A DNA stretch of 64,000 bases from Streptomyces pristinaespiralis (GCF_001278075.1 NZ_CP011340.1:1302001-1366000), one strand, 5' to 3'. Positions 25,303-34,188 are shown, counted from the first letter of the stretch. Notes: generated by a model from the letters alone, not told the origin. Made by a program: numbers and translations.

Positions 25303-26073
25303 TCAGCGCAGATAGACGCGGCCGGGGTCGACGTCCTCACGGAGCAGGCGCAGTTCGGCCGCGGTGGGCGGTTCGACGGTGGTGACCTCGTCGGCGACCT
25401 GGAGGTCCCAGCCGGTGGCCGCCCGGACCCGGTCGACGGTGACGCCCGGGTGCACCGCGACCAGCCGCAGCTCCTCCCCCACGCCCTCGCGGGCGAGGAT
25501 GCCCAGATCGGTGATGACGCGGGTGACTCCCGCACCGCGCGGCGTGATGCCGTCGGCGAGCGCCCGGTCGGGCCCCGGCGAGGTGCAGAAGTCCAGGTCG
25601 GCCATGAACGAACGGGGGTCGTGGCGGCGCATCACCACGAACACCTCGCCCGAGTTGGCCATGACCTCCATGGCTCCGCCCGAGCCGGGGAGGCGGACCT
25701 TCGGCCTGTCCCAGTCGCCGATGACGGAGGAGTTGAGGTTGCCGTGGCGGTCGATCTGGGCGGCGCCGAGGAAGCCGACGTCGATGTGCCCGCCCTGGAG
25801 CACGGAGCCGAAGAGGGTGGCCATGGACAGGACGGCCTCGGCGCCGGTGATGAGGACCGCGTCGGCGATCGTCTCCGGCAGGTGCGAGGGGTGGGCGCCG
25901 CAGACCCCGGACTCGTAGACGATCTCGAGCTGGGGCGCGACGGTGAGGTGGGCGAGCGAGGCGGCCAGGGTGGGCAGGCCGATCCCGGCGAACACGGTCC
26001 GCCTCCCGGCGAGTTCACGGGACGCGACGACGGAGAGGAGCTCCGAGGAGGTCGCGGTGCCGGCGGCTGTCAT
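25303..26073 (-). CDS. CoA-transferase, beta subunit (PcaJ/GctB-like)
   Basis: 256 aa from ATG 26073 with GAGAAGAAG before it. It has the beta-subunit pattern FAGIGLPTLAASLAH, then YESGVCGAHP, in which the Glu aligns with the catalytic Glu of family I CoA-transferases. GFLGAAQIDRHGNLNSSVIG and GSGGAMEVMANSGEVFVVMR follow. It works as a heteromer with the alpha subunit encoded 53 bases upstream, moving CoA between carboxylic acids. Resembles 3-oxoadipate CoA-transferase, but the acid substrate cannot be fixed from sequence. Confidence 0.88.
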   Translation of the reverse strand: MTAAGTATSSELLSVVASRELAGRRTVFAGIGLPTLAASLAHLTVAPQLEIVYESGVCGAHPSHLPETIADAVLITGAEAVLSMATLFGSVLQGGHIDVGFLGAAQIDRHGNLNSSVIGDWDRPKVRLPGSGGAMEVMANSGEVFVVMRRHDPRSFMADLDFCTSPGPDRALADGITPRGAGVTRVITDLGILAREGVGEELRLVAVHPGVTVDRVRAATGWDLQVADEVTTVEPPTAAELRLLREDVDPGRVYLR

Positions 26074-26126
26074 CTTCTTCTCTCCGTCGTTCGGTCCGTC
26101 GTCGGGTCCTTGGCCGGGCGGCGCGG

Positions 26127-27065
26127 TCACAGCCGTCGTCCGTAGTTCACGGGCAGGCTCATCGCCTCGCCCACCGCCAGCCCCGCCCAGAACCCCTCGC
26201 CCTGCTTGGCGACGTACTCGGCGTGGTCGCGGGTGCCGTACACCCACTCGGCCATCCAGTCGCGCAGCCGGGCCGGGTCCTTGCTGATGTGCGACCAGGA
26301 CCGGTAGAAGGCGTTGTCCCGGTCGTAGTAGCCCTGTGCGAAGGACGGGTGGGCGCCGCGGGGGCAGGCGACGACGGCGTGGACCGCGTGCGAGGGGATG
26401 ACCGTCCGGTTGGGGTCGGAGCGCACCACCTCGTCCTCGACGATCTCCTCCACCACCACGACGGCCTTCTTCGCGGCGTAGACCGCCTCCGCCTGGACCC
26501 CGGTGAGGCCCCAGACCTGCGTGTTGCCGGAGCGGTCCGCGCGCTGTGCGTGGACGATGGTCACGTCCGGGTTGACCGGCGGGACCACGTAGATCTCCTC
26601 CGGGGCTCCGTCCGGGCCGGGGTAGGGCGAAGTCACCTTGCGGATGCCGGGGTTGACCGAGGGCAGGTCGCTTCCGGCGTAGGAGCGCAGCGGGTGGAAG
26701 GGCAGGCGCTGGGCCCCGGCGATGTAGCGGCAGATCATCCCGTAGTGGCTGTACTCCTCGAACTCCAGCGGCTCGGGGTCGGCGGCCTCGATGCGCCGCC
26801 GCAGCTCTCCGAGCGAACCGGCGGAGGAGTTGCCGACGAAGGAGGAGACCAGCTTGGTGACGCAGCCGCCCGCGAGCAGCTGGTCCACCACGATGTCCGC
26901 CGTCATCCGCACCACCGTGAGGTTCCTGCGGCCCTGGCGGATGATCTCGTGGCCGGCGGCCGTCGGGATGAGATGGGTGAAGCCTTCGAGGGACACCGTG
27001 TCGCCGTCGTGCACGTACGAGGCGATCGCGTCCTTCATCGTCATGGTCTTGTCCACGGCGCACAC
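26127..27065 (-). CDS. CoA-transferase, alpha subunit (PcaI/GctA-like)
   Basis: 312 aa from GTG 27065; GTG three codons in is equally possible. DTVSLEGFTHLIPTAAGHEI is the N-terminal CoA-transferase motif (usually G-x-G-G-F). RGAHPSFAQGYYDRDNAFY and W-V-Y-G-T-R-D-H lie near the C-terminus. The ~310-aa length fits the glutaconate/3-oxoadipate-type alpha subunit. First gene of the minus-strand operon, divergent from a LysR gene and controlled from the gap that holds an LTTR box. Confidence 0.88.
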   Translation of the reverse strand: MCAVDKTMTMKDAIASYVHDGDTVSLEGFTHLIPTAAGHEIIRQGRRNLTVVRMTADIVVDQLLAGGCVTKLVSSFVGNSSAGSLGELRRRIEAADPEPLEFEEYSHYGMICRYIAGAQRLPFHPLRSYAGSDLPSVNPGIRKVTSPYPGPDGAPEEIYVVPPVNPDVTIVHAQRADRSGNTQVWGLTGVQAEAVYAAKKAVVVVEEIVEDEVVRSDPNRTVIPSHAVHAVVACPRGAHPSFAQGYYDRDNAFYRSWSHISKDPARLRDWMAEWVYGTRDHAEYVAKQGEGFWAGLAVGEAMSLPVNYGRRL

Positions 27066-27077
27066 GCTGCCAGGACC

Positions 27078-27097
27078 ATTGATTACTGTCCAATACC
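27078..27097. promoter_or_regulatory. LysR-type box and shared GGTATTGGAC motif
   Basis: ATTG-N9-CAAT (27078-27094) is a T-N11-A dyad of the kind bound by LysR proteins, midway between the divergent CoA-transferase and LysR genes. Overlapping it on the minus strand is GGTATTGGAC (27097-27088). The same ten bases occur upstream of the MFS gene (31534-31543), and eight of them upstream of the thiolase gene (30058-30065). Confidence 0.6.
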
Positions 27098-27178
27098 AAA
27101 TTAAGGTCGCATTGAGACGCCAGGAGAAATAGCCACCGGGCGTCCACTGGAATCCGGACGGAACGGAACGGGACGACC

Positions 27179-28096
27179 GTGGAACTGCGCTATCTGACCT
27201 CCTTTGTCGCGGTCGCGGAGGAGCTGCACTTCGGCCGCGCCGCCAGACGGCTCCAGATGGCGCAGCCGCCGCTGAGCCAGCAGATCCGCCAGCTCGAGAG
27301 GGAGCTCGGGGTCCAGCTGTTCGAGCGCAACACCCGCTCGGTACGGCTCACCAGCGCAGGGCAGTCCTTCCTCAAGCCGGTACGCACCGTCCTGGACGAC
27401 CTGGACATCGCCGTACGGGTGGCGAAGGCGGCGGGCCAGGGAGAGTACGGGCGGGTCACCGTCGGCTTCGCCGGCGCCTCCTCGCACCACACCCTGCCCC
27501 TGCTCACCCGGGCGGTCCGCGCCGCCCATCCCGGACTGGAGCTGGTCATGCAGGGCCAGACCTACGCCGATGTCGCGCTGGCCAAGGTCGCGGACGGCTC
27601 GCTCGACCTGGGCTTCGTGCGGCTGCCCGCCGGCCGGCCCGGCGTCGAGACCCGGGTGATCGGCGAGGAGGAACTGCTGTGCGCCCTGCCCCAGGACCAC
27701 CCCCTCGCGAGCCAGGAGCGGATCCCCGTGGCCGACCTGGCAGGGGAGCCGTTCGTCAGTTTCCCCGCCAACGCCGGCTCCACGTTGCGCGACGCCACGT
27801 TCCGGGCCTGCGAGGAGGCGGGGTTCCATCCCCGTGTGGTGCAGGAGGCCCCGGACTCGTACACGATCCTGGCGCTGGTGGCGGCGGGCGTGGGCGTGAC
27901 GCTCACCCTCTCCTCCTGTCTGCACATCCAGCAGACGGGCCTGGTGCACCGGCCGCTGGCCGGCCCGCCGACCCGGCTCCAGGCTGCGCTGGCCTGGCGC
28001 ACCGACAATCCGTCCGCGGCCCTGCGCAGTGTGCTGGCGGTGGCCGCCGAGGCACTGCCGACACCCGCCGGACCGGCCGGCATGCCGCGCGACTGA
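27179..28096 (+). CDS. LysR-family regulator of the CoA-thioester module
   Basis: 305 aa from GTG 27179. The N-terminal winged helix is classic: LRYLTSFVAVAEELHFGRAA, then RLQMAQPPLSQQIRQLE and F-E-R-N-T-R-S-V-R-L-T. The rest is a periplasmic-binding-like effector domain with a type-2 fold. It sits divergent from the CoA-transferase operon and, before TnpB insertion, directly upstream of the thiolase gene, so it probably activates both arms in response to the pathway acid (CatR/PcaQ/BenM-like logic). Confidence 0.92.
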   Translation: MELRYLTSFVAVAEELHFGRAARRLQMAQPPLSQQIRQLERELGVQLFERNTRSVRLTSAGQSFLKPVRTVLDDLDIAVRVAKAAGQGEYGRVTVGFAGASSHHTLPLLTRAVRAAHPGLELVMQGQTYADVALAKVADGSLDLGFVRLPAGRPGVETRVIGEEELLCALPQDHPLASQERIPVADLAGEPFVSFPANAGSTLRDATFRACEEAGFHPRVVQEAPDSYTILALVAAGVGVTLTLSSCLHIQQTGLVHRPLAGPPTRLQAALAWRTDNPSAALRSVLAVAAEALPTPAGPAGMPRD

Positions 28097-28102
28097 CCGT
28101 TC

Positions 28103-29731
28103 CTATTCAGTGAGCAGGAGTGGGTTCTGGACCCATTCCTGGTCGCTGCGGGCACCCCGAACGGTGTTGGGTGCCCTGGTTGCCCGCTTTCGTTCCGCGT
28201 CCGGTGGCACGCATCGTGTGCGTGGTCCGGGGATGCGGGGGCGGGTTTCCTCGCGCCCGAGGGTGCCCGGGCCGGCCTGGACGGTCCGATGCCCCGCACG
28301 ATCGCTCTGGTCGTGCGGGGGCGGTGTCGTCCGTCGCCGGATCGGGTGCCCTTGGGCGCGTCTGCCGATCGCGATGCTCGCGGCATCGTGCCGGCTGGTC
28401 TTTCGGGTGGTGCTGGTGAGGGGCTTCTGCCAGTGCTGCGCTCCCCATTTGGATGTGTAGGCGGGGTCGACGGCGATGATCGTCATACCCGTCCGGTCGG
28501 CCATGGAGACGAGGCGGGCACGCAGGCGTCCGGTGGGCATGCCGGAGATCAGCTGCCGGAACCTTCGCCTGCGGCCGTGCTTCTCCCTGGTCTTCTCGGC
28601 CTGGAAGTCGAGGTCCTCGACCGCGATCGCCTTCACGCCGCAGGCCTTGGCCCAGTGCAGGAGTCGGGTGAGGGCGTGGCGGACCTGGGCGTCGCGGTGG
28701 GGGGCGCTGCCGGTGAGGTCGTAGGCGAAGCGGCGGGGTTCACCGCATGGGTTGCCGTGGGTGTCCAGGCGCCAGGCGGCGAGGTGGTCGGCGTTGGTGT
28801 CGACGCCGATCACGCCGTGGGCGAGGGCGGCTTCGAGCGGAACGGTAGGGGTGGGTGGGATCTGCCAGGAGGCGGTGAGATACCAGCGGTCGCGTCCGGT
28901 GTCGTGGTGGATGCGGTAGGCCACCGCCCGGTTCGCTGCCACACGGTCCGCCCACTCGGAGCCCCGGTGCGCGAACCGCACCCGCCCGGCGAGTGCGTAC
29001 CGTCCGTGCGCGGCGTTCGCCAGATGCGCCAGCGGGGCCGGGAGCTTGATGCTGACGTCGCCTTCGGGGGTGATGCGGATCGTCTCGTTACCGAACCTCT
29101 TCCCCGACTCACCATCCGCCTGGAAGAACCAGCGCCCGGCCTCCCACCGCCGGCGCCACTGGGCTGCGGTCAGCCCCGCCTCGGCAAGGTGATGCCCGGT
29201 ACGGGCCAGCCGTCGGCCGCCGCACACCACACGCACCCGGCCCGCGTCCCGGTCGGCCCGCACCCGCCCAAGACGGTCCTCCAGCACCCGCAGACGCCGG
29301 GTTTTGTGGAACCACTCGTGCGCGGAACGGTAGCCGCCCGGGACCCGCCGGGTGCCCTTCGCCCCGACCGGCAGCGACAACCGGTGAGCGATCGTCCTGA
29401 TACCGGCTTCGAGGCCCTGGATGTGCGCGGCCTGGCCGCGCCGGGCGAGCGCCCACTGATCGTGCGTGGCCTTCGTAATCGACCCCGCCCACCGCGACGA
29501 CGACACCCCCGTCAGGCCGCGCTTCCGGACCGCCCACGACTCGCTGTCGTGCTCCAGACCCTCCACACACCGCGCCTTGAGATCACGCGAGGCCAGCGAC
29601 CCGAGATGCGCACCCACCAGCCGCAGCACCTCCTCATCCCCGGCTGTCAGGCCCTTGAGCCGCGTACGCACTGCCACACCCGAAGGTCCGGAAGCCACGA
29701 ACGGCGCCGCCACCTCCCGCAGACCACCCAC
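28103..29731 (-). mobile_element. tnpB: TnpB-like RNA-guided nuclease (IS605/IS1341 OrfB), solitary
   Basis: About 542 aa from GTG 29731 (GGAGG upstream); an in-frame start at 29797 is possible. RuvC-like residues are visible: Asp in VIGVDTNADH (~311), Glu in IAVEDLDFQ (~372), and Asp in TSRHDAASIA (~449). The Cys4 zinc finger usually found between the last two is absent; that stretch reads TSKWGAQHWQKPL without Cys. No TnpA lies nearby. The 3' end stops six bases from the LysR stop, so the element end is close to 28100. Any omega RNA should lie on the minus strand in the last few hundred bases, reading out into lysR. Confidence 0.85.
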
Positions 29732-30130
29732 AGCGATCACCCCCTCCGCACCGGACCACACACACCCGCCACCACCCCCAACGACCCGCCCCCGCAAAGG
29801 TCACCCATTCGACAGGCGAACCCCCGTCCACCCCGCGAGCCCTCACACACCACAGCCCACAACCACTCACCGGTACACGGCAGAACTCACTCATACGAAG
29901 TCAAACAGCGGCAGTTCACGACCCCTCACCACCCCGCGCGACCGGCCCTCGCCGCCGCGCGACCGCCCTGCGCGACCGACCCTCACCGCCAGGCCTACCG
30001 GGCCACATCACCCCGCGCGATTGATTCGTCCGGCGTCTCAATCGAACCCCGATCGGATATTGGACCGGACGCGGCGGCCGGTGGAAGGGTCGACAGAGCA
30101 TCACCCGCCCGTACCCAGGAAGGCCACCGC
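29732..30130. promoter_or_regulatory. TnpB upstream flank and thiolase promoter region
   Basis: No gene is seen in these 399 bases. The first ~250 are C-rich and probably hold the left end of the TnpB element; its exact border is not recognisable by eye. From about 30010 the sequence is A+T richer and carries GGATATTGGAC at 30055-30065, a variant of the motif in the CoA-transferase and MFS promoters, 66 bases before the thiolase ATG. Confidence 0.55.
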
Positions 30131-31354
30131 ATGTCCGGTCAGCCCGATGTCGTCATCTGCGAACCGCTCCGCACCCCGATCGGCAGGTTCGGCGGCGCCC
30201 TCTCGAGCCTGCGTCCCGCCGCTCTCGCGGCGCACGTGATCGCGGAGGTGGTCCGCCGCACCGGCATCGACCCCGGCCAGGTCGACGAGGTCATCCTCGG
30301 TCACGCCTATCCGACGTCCGACGCCCCGGCGATCGGACGGGTGGCCGCCCTGGACGCCGGGCTGCCGGTGTCCGTGACCGGGGTGCAGGTCGACCGTCGT
30401 TGCGGCTCGGGCCTTCAGGCGGTGCTCGACGCGGCCATGCAGATCCGGGCAGGTTTCAGCGACGTGGTGATCGCCGGCGGTGTCGAGGTGATGAGCGCGG
30501 CCCCGTACTACACGCACGACGGCCGCTGGGGCATCAAGGGCCCCGGCCTCCAGCTGCACGACTCGCTCGCGCGCGGCAGGGTGACCGCCGGCGGCGTCAA
30601 CCACCCGGTGCCCGGCGGCATGATCGAGACCGCGGAGAACCTCCGTCGCGAGTACGGCATCAGCCGGGAGGACCAGGACGCCCTCGCGCTCCGCTCCCAG
30701 CAGCGGGCCGGGCGGGCCATGGAAACCGGGCTGTTCGGCGACGAGATCGTGCCCGTCCCCGTACGCGGCCGCAAGGGCGAGACACTGGTCTCGGCCGACG
30801 AGCACCCGCGTCCGGACACCACGGCGGAGAAACTCGCGTCGCTGCGGCCCCTCACCATCGGCTCCGACCCGGAGGCGACGGTCACGGCGGGCAACGCCAG
30901 CGGCCAGAACGACGCGGCGGCGGCCTGCCTGGTGACGAGCGCCGAGACCGCGGCACGGCTGGGCCTGACCCCAATGGTGCGCCTGGTGTCCTTCGCCCGG
31001 GCCGGGGTGCCGGCCGGGACGATGGGCATCGGCCCCGTACCGGCGACCCGGGCGGCGCTGGAGCGCGCCGGGCTCAAGCTCGCCGACCTGGACCTGATCG
31101 AGCTGAACGAGGCCTTCGCCGCGCAGGTTCTCGCCTGCACCCGGGAACTAGGCCTGTCGGAGGCCGACCACGAGCGGATCAACGTCAACGGCTCCGGCAT
31201 CTCGCTGGGCCACCCGGTGGGCGCCACCGGAGGCCGCATCCTGGCGACCCTGGCCCACGAGATGCGCCGCCGCGAGGCCCGCTACGGGCTGGAGACGATG
31301 TGCATCGGCGGCGGGCAGGGCCTGGCCGCCGTCTTCGAGCGCGTGACGGCCTGA
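30131..31354 (+). CDS. Thiolase (acetyl-CoA C-acyltransferase, PcaF/FadA-like)
   Basis: 407 aa from ATG 30131 (CAGGAAGG upstream). The nucleophilic Cys is in DRRCGSGLQ (~91). The C-terminal NVNGSGISLGHPVGATG motif carries the catalytic His, and CIGGGQG carries the second active-site Cys (~391). It cleaves 3-ketoacyl-CoA to acetyl-CoA and a shortened acyl-CoA. It belongs functionally with the CoA-transferase and dehydrogenase across the TnpB insertion. PcaF (3-oxoadipyl-CoA thiolase) is one option; a general beta-oxidation thiolase is another. Confidence 0.93.
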   Translation: MSGQPDVVICEPLRTPIGRFGGALSSLRPAALAAHVIAEVVRRTGIDPGQVDEVILGHAYPTSDAPAIGRVAALDAGLPVSVTGVQVDRRCGSGLQAVLDAAMQIRAGFSDVVIAGGVEVMSAAPYYTHDGRWGIKGPGLQLHDSLARGRVTAGGVNHPVPGGMIETAENLRREYGISREDQDALALRSQQRAGRAMETGLFGDEIVPVPVRGRKGETLVSADEHPRPDTTAEKLASLRPLTIGSDPEATVTAGNASGQNDAAAACLVTSAETAARLGLTPMVRLVSFARAGVPAGTMGIGPVPATRAALERAGLKLADLDLIELNEAFAAQVLACTRELGLSEADHERINVNGSGISLGHPVGATGGRILATLAHEMRRREARYGLETMCIGGGQGLAAVFERVTA

Positions 31355-31380
31355 CGCCGCACGGCACCACAGCACCCCGA

Positions 31381-31426
31381 GCGCCGGTGAGGCCCGGGTG
31401 ACACGGTCACCGGGCCTCACCGGCGC
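31381..31426 (+). terminator. Very strong hairpin terminator after thiolase
   Basis: Bases 31381-31402 pair with 31406-31426 to give a 21-pair stem with one bulged G and a three-base loop. It starts 26 bases after the thiolase stop, so the following MFS gene must have its own promoter. Confidence 0.85.
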
Positions 31427-31447
31427 GCCTCCGGCATCGCCACCGAC

Positions 31448-31471
31448 ATCGGCATCGGCATCGGCATCGGC
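31448..31471. repeat. Hexanucleotide microsatellite (ATCGGC)4
   Basis: Four uninterrupted copies of ATCGGC, extended by partial copies on both sides, lie between the thiolase terminator and the MFS promoter. No coding role is seen. Confidence 0.8.
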
Positions 31472-31532
31472 ATGGAACGCTGCGTTCCGGCCGCTCGATT
31501 CAGACGCGATGACTCTCACTGCGGCAGCTATT

Positions 31533-31543
31533 CGGTATTGGAC
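31533..31543 (+). promoter_or_regulatory. CGGTATTGGAC motif upstream of the MFS gene
   Basis: Contains GGTATTGGAC, identical in ten bases to the site before the CoA-transferase genes. Both copies are followed 16-17 bases later by GGCAGCGT. It may be a -35 (TTGGAC) plus operator recognised with the LysR protein. Confidence 0.5.
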
Positions 31544-31653
31544 CCGTCTAGGTTCCGGCTGGCAGCGTTACGCCCGTCACGACGGGAGGCCCCACACGCC
31601 GGGACGGCGCCCCCTCCCGCTCCCCCTGATCACTGTCCCCTGGGAGCCGCAGC

Positions 31654-33006
31654 ATGAGTGCGTCCACCGCACGCGAGCAGAAGAGAACCGCCAACCGCGC
31701 GGGGCTGGGAGCCTTCATCGGTTCCACCATCGAATGGTTCGACTTCTACATCTACGGAACGGCCGCGGCCCTCGTCTTCGACGAGGTCTTCTTCCCCGAG
31801 CTCGAAGGCCCGCTGGGCACGCTGGTCGCGTTCGCGACGTTCTGGGTCGGCTTCCTCGCCCGGCCGCTCGGCGGCATCATCTTCGGCCACTTCGGCGACC
31901 GGCTCGGCCGTAAGAAGACCCTCGTCATCACCCTGCTGATGATGGGCATCGCCACGACCCTCATCGGTCTGCTGCCCGGCTACTCCTCGATCGGTGTCGC
32001 GGCCCCGATCCTGTTGGTGTGCATCCGCATGGTGCAGGGCATCGGGCTCGGCGGCGAGTGGGGCGGCTCCGTGCTCATCGCCTCCGAGCACGCGCCCAAG
32101 GGCAAGTCCATCCTCTACGGCGCCTTCGCCCAGCAGGGCTCCCCCGTCGGCAACACCCTCAGCACCATCAGCTTCCTGGCGATCAGTCAGCTGCCGAACG
32201 ACGCCTTCGTCTCCTGGGGATGGCGCATCCCCTTCCTCGCCTCAGCGGTCCTCGTCTTCGTCGGCCTGTTCGTGCGGATGCGGGTCGCCGAGTCGCCGGC
32301 CATGGCCAAGGCCATCAGGACCAAGAACGTCTCCAAGCTGCCGCTCACCGAAGTCCTGCGCACGCAGCCGACGCTGATCCTGCTCGGCATCGGCGCCTGC
32401 ACGATCGGCCTCTCCGCCACCTACTTCAAGTCGACGTTCGCCCTCTCCTGGGCCACCAGCAGCCTGGACTTCGACCGCAGCTCGTTCCTCACGATCATCC
32501 TGGTCGCCAACGTGCTCCAGGTGCTGGTGCAGCCCTTCGGCGCCGTGCTGGCGACGCGGATGAAGAGCATGACCCGGGCGGTCTGCGTGATGCTGCTCCC
32601 CGAGATCTTCCTCCTGCCGCTGATGTTCGTCCTCATCGGCACCGAGAACTACACCCTCGCGATGATCGGCGTCTCCGTCGCCACGATCCCGCACTGCCTC
32701 TACTACGCGGCCCTCGCCGGAATGCTCGCGAGCCGCTTCCCCGCGAACGTCCGCTACACCGGCATCTCCCTCTGCTACCAGCTGTGCGGCACGATCCTCG
32801 GCGGCACCACCCCGATCGTCGGCCAGTCGCTGCTGAACTGGACCGGCTCGATCACCGCGGTCATCATCTACGCGGTCTTCCAGGTGCTGCTGACCCTCGG
32901 CTGCATGGTGCTGATCCTGCGCCGCCCCAACCACGACGAACTCGCGGACGATCCGGCCGAGCAGCCTGCGCCGGGCACCACCGCCACCGTCACCACGACG
33001 GTCTGA
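31654..33006 (+). CDS. MFS permease, MHS type (carboxylate:H+ symporter)
   Basis: 450 aa from ATG 31654. Twelve hydrophobic helices; FIGSTIEWFDFYIYGTAAAL at the start and GHFGDRLGRKKTLVI in loop 2-3 are MHS-family signatures, as is RMVQGIGLGGEWGGSVL. MHS members import shikimate, alpha-ketoglutarate, 3-oxoadipate and other acids. Context indicates uptake of the acid activated by the CoA-transferase. MaoC follows 20 bases downstream in the same operon. Confidence 0.9.
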   Translation: MSASTAREQKRTANRAGLGAFIGSTIEWFDFYIYGTAAALVFDEVFFPELEGPLGTLVAFATFWVGFLARPLGGIIFGHFGDRLGRKKTLVITLLMMGIATTLIGLLPGYSSIGVAAPILLVCIRMVQGIGLGGEWGGSVLIASEHAPKGKSILYGAFAQQGSPVGNTLSTISFLAISQLPNDAFVSWGWRIPFLASAVLVFVGLFVRMRVAESPAMAKAIRTKNVSKLPLTEVLRTQPTLILLGIGACTIGLSATYFKSTFALSWATSSLDFDRSSFLTIILVANVLQVLVQPFGAVLATRMKSMTRAVCVMLLPEIFLLPLMFVLIGTENYTLAMIGVSVATIPHCLYYAALAGMLASRFPANVRYTGISLCYQLCGTILGGTTPIVGQSLLNWTGSITAVIIYAVFQVLLTLGCMVLILRRPNHDELADDPAEQPAPGTTATVTTTV

Positions 33007-33025
33007 ACGGGAGGCGGCAGACACC

Positions 33026-33487
33026 ATGGCCCCCTTCATCGCCGACGGCATCCCCGAGATCAGCGCTCTGGCCGGCCGGGACCTCGGCCACTCGAGGTGG
33101 CGGGAGGTCACCCAGGACCTCATCGACATGTTCGCCGCCGTCTCCGGCGACCACCAGTGGATCCACACGGACACCGAGCGCGCCGCACAAGGCCCTTACG
33201 GCGGGACCATCGCCCACGGGTACATGGTCCTCAGCTGGGGCATCCCGATGTTCGCCGAACTGCTCCAGGTCACGGGAGTGGGCATGGCGCTCAACTACGG
33301 CGTCAACAAAGTCCGCTTCCCCGCCCCTGTCCCGGTCGGCAGCCGCGTCCGCCTCCACGCGACGGTCACGTCGGTGGCACCGGTCAAACGCGGCGGGGTC
33401 GGCATGACACGGGCGTTCACCTTCGAACTGGAGGGGTCCGCGAAGCCGGCGTGCGTGGCGGAGTCGCTGACGCACGTCTACCCCTGA
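33026..33487 (+). CDS. MaoC-like (R)-specific enoyl-CoA hydratase
   Basis: 153 aa, hot-dog fold. The catalytic motif is FAAVSGDHQWIHTDTERA, providing Asp and His of the MaoC hydratase signature. GPYGGTIAHGYMVLSW is the helix and NYGVNKVRFPAPVPVGSRVR the conserved strand. Length equals single-domain MaoC proteins. It would hydrate an enoyl-CoA to the hydroxyacyl-CoA used by the 3-hydroxyacyl-CoA dehydrogenase of the same module. Stereochemistry (R versus S) would need to match, so a separate role is possible. Confidence 0.92.
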   Translation: MAPFIADGIPEISALAGRDLGHSRWREVTQDLIDMFAAVSGDHQWIHTDTERAAQGPYGGTIAHGYMVLSWGIPMFAELLQVTGVGMALNYGVNKVRFPAPVPVGSRVRLHATVTSVAPVKRGGVGMTRAFTFELEGSAKPACVAESLTHVYP

Positions 33488-34188
33488 CGGGGTGAGGCCG
33501 GGACGAGCCAGCCCTTCCCCTGCCCTCCCCCTCCGGCCGGCGGCCGTGGGCACCCCGCCCGGCCCCGTCCCGCGCTCCGCGCACTGCCCTCGAACGCGGA
33601 CGGCCCGGATGCCCTGCGCGGCATCCGGGCCCCGGCAACTTCGGCCCCGCGGCACGGTGATCCGGCGTCGCGGGGCATCACCCGGCCCCGGCCGCGCGTG
33701 CGCTTCCCGGCTCGCCGACGCAGGCATCTCCCGGCCTCGCCGGCGGAGACGACCCACGCCGCGCCAGGCGCTCCCCGCCTCGTCCGCGCGGGCACAGCCC
33801 GACGTCGCCGGCGCAGTTTCCGGGCCTCGCCGACGGAGGCACCCCCAGCCGCCGTTGGAGGCATCTCCCGGCCTCCCCCGACAGGGGCATTCCGCCGCGC
33901 CGGCGCAGACGTTTCCCAGCCTCGCCCGCGGGGACGCATCCCAGCCTCGCCGTCAAAGGCACTCCGACACGCCAGCGGAGGCACCCCCAGCCTCGCCGGC
34001 GTTCGAGGCGCGGGGGTCCGGGGGCGGAGCCCACGCGAAAGAGGTCCGGGGCCTGCCCCGGTTCCGGGAAGGGGCGGGGCGGGGAAACGGCCCCGCGCAG
34101 CGGCAACGCCCCGCCACCGACACGCCCGCGAGGCGACCGTCGCACCCCGGCCGCACACCCGGCAGCGGCAACGCCCCGCCCCCGCACG
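33488..34188. repeat. Gene-free region with 13-unit degenerate ~24-base array
   Basis: From 33711 to 34016, thirteen imperfect units of 19-26 bases follow each other. The consensus is CCTCGCCGGCGGAGGCA then CCCAG. Best copies begin at 33735, 33825, 33920 and 33991; weaker ones at 33759, 33849, 33895 and 33968. Each unit can form a small CCTC/GAGG hairpin. The last unit runs into a GGGGGTCCGGGGGCGGAG tail common downstream of Streptomyces genes. It lies between convergent maoC and xylB. I see no gene in the remaining sequence. Confidence 0.75.

Noticed and set aside
28103..29731. Cas12-type CRISPR effector
   Set aside because: No array or adaptation genes; size and sequence fit a TnpB transposon protein.
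33711..34016. Possible CRISPR array
   Set aside because: Unit length varies (19-26 bases), there are no unique spacers between identical repeats, and no cas genes are near.
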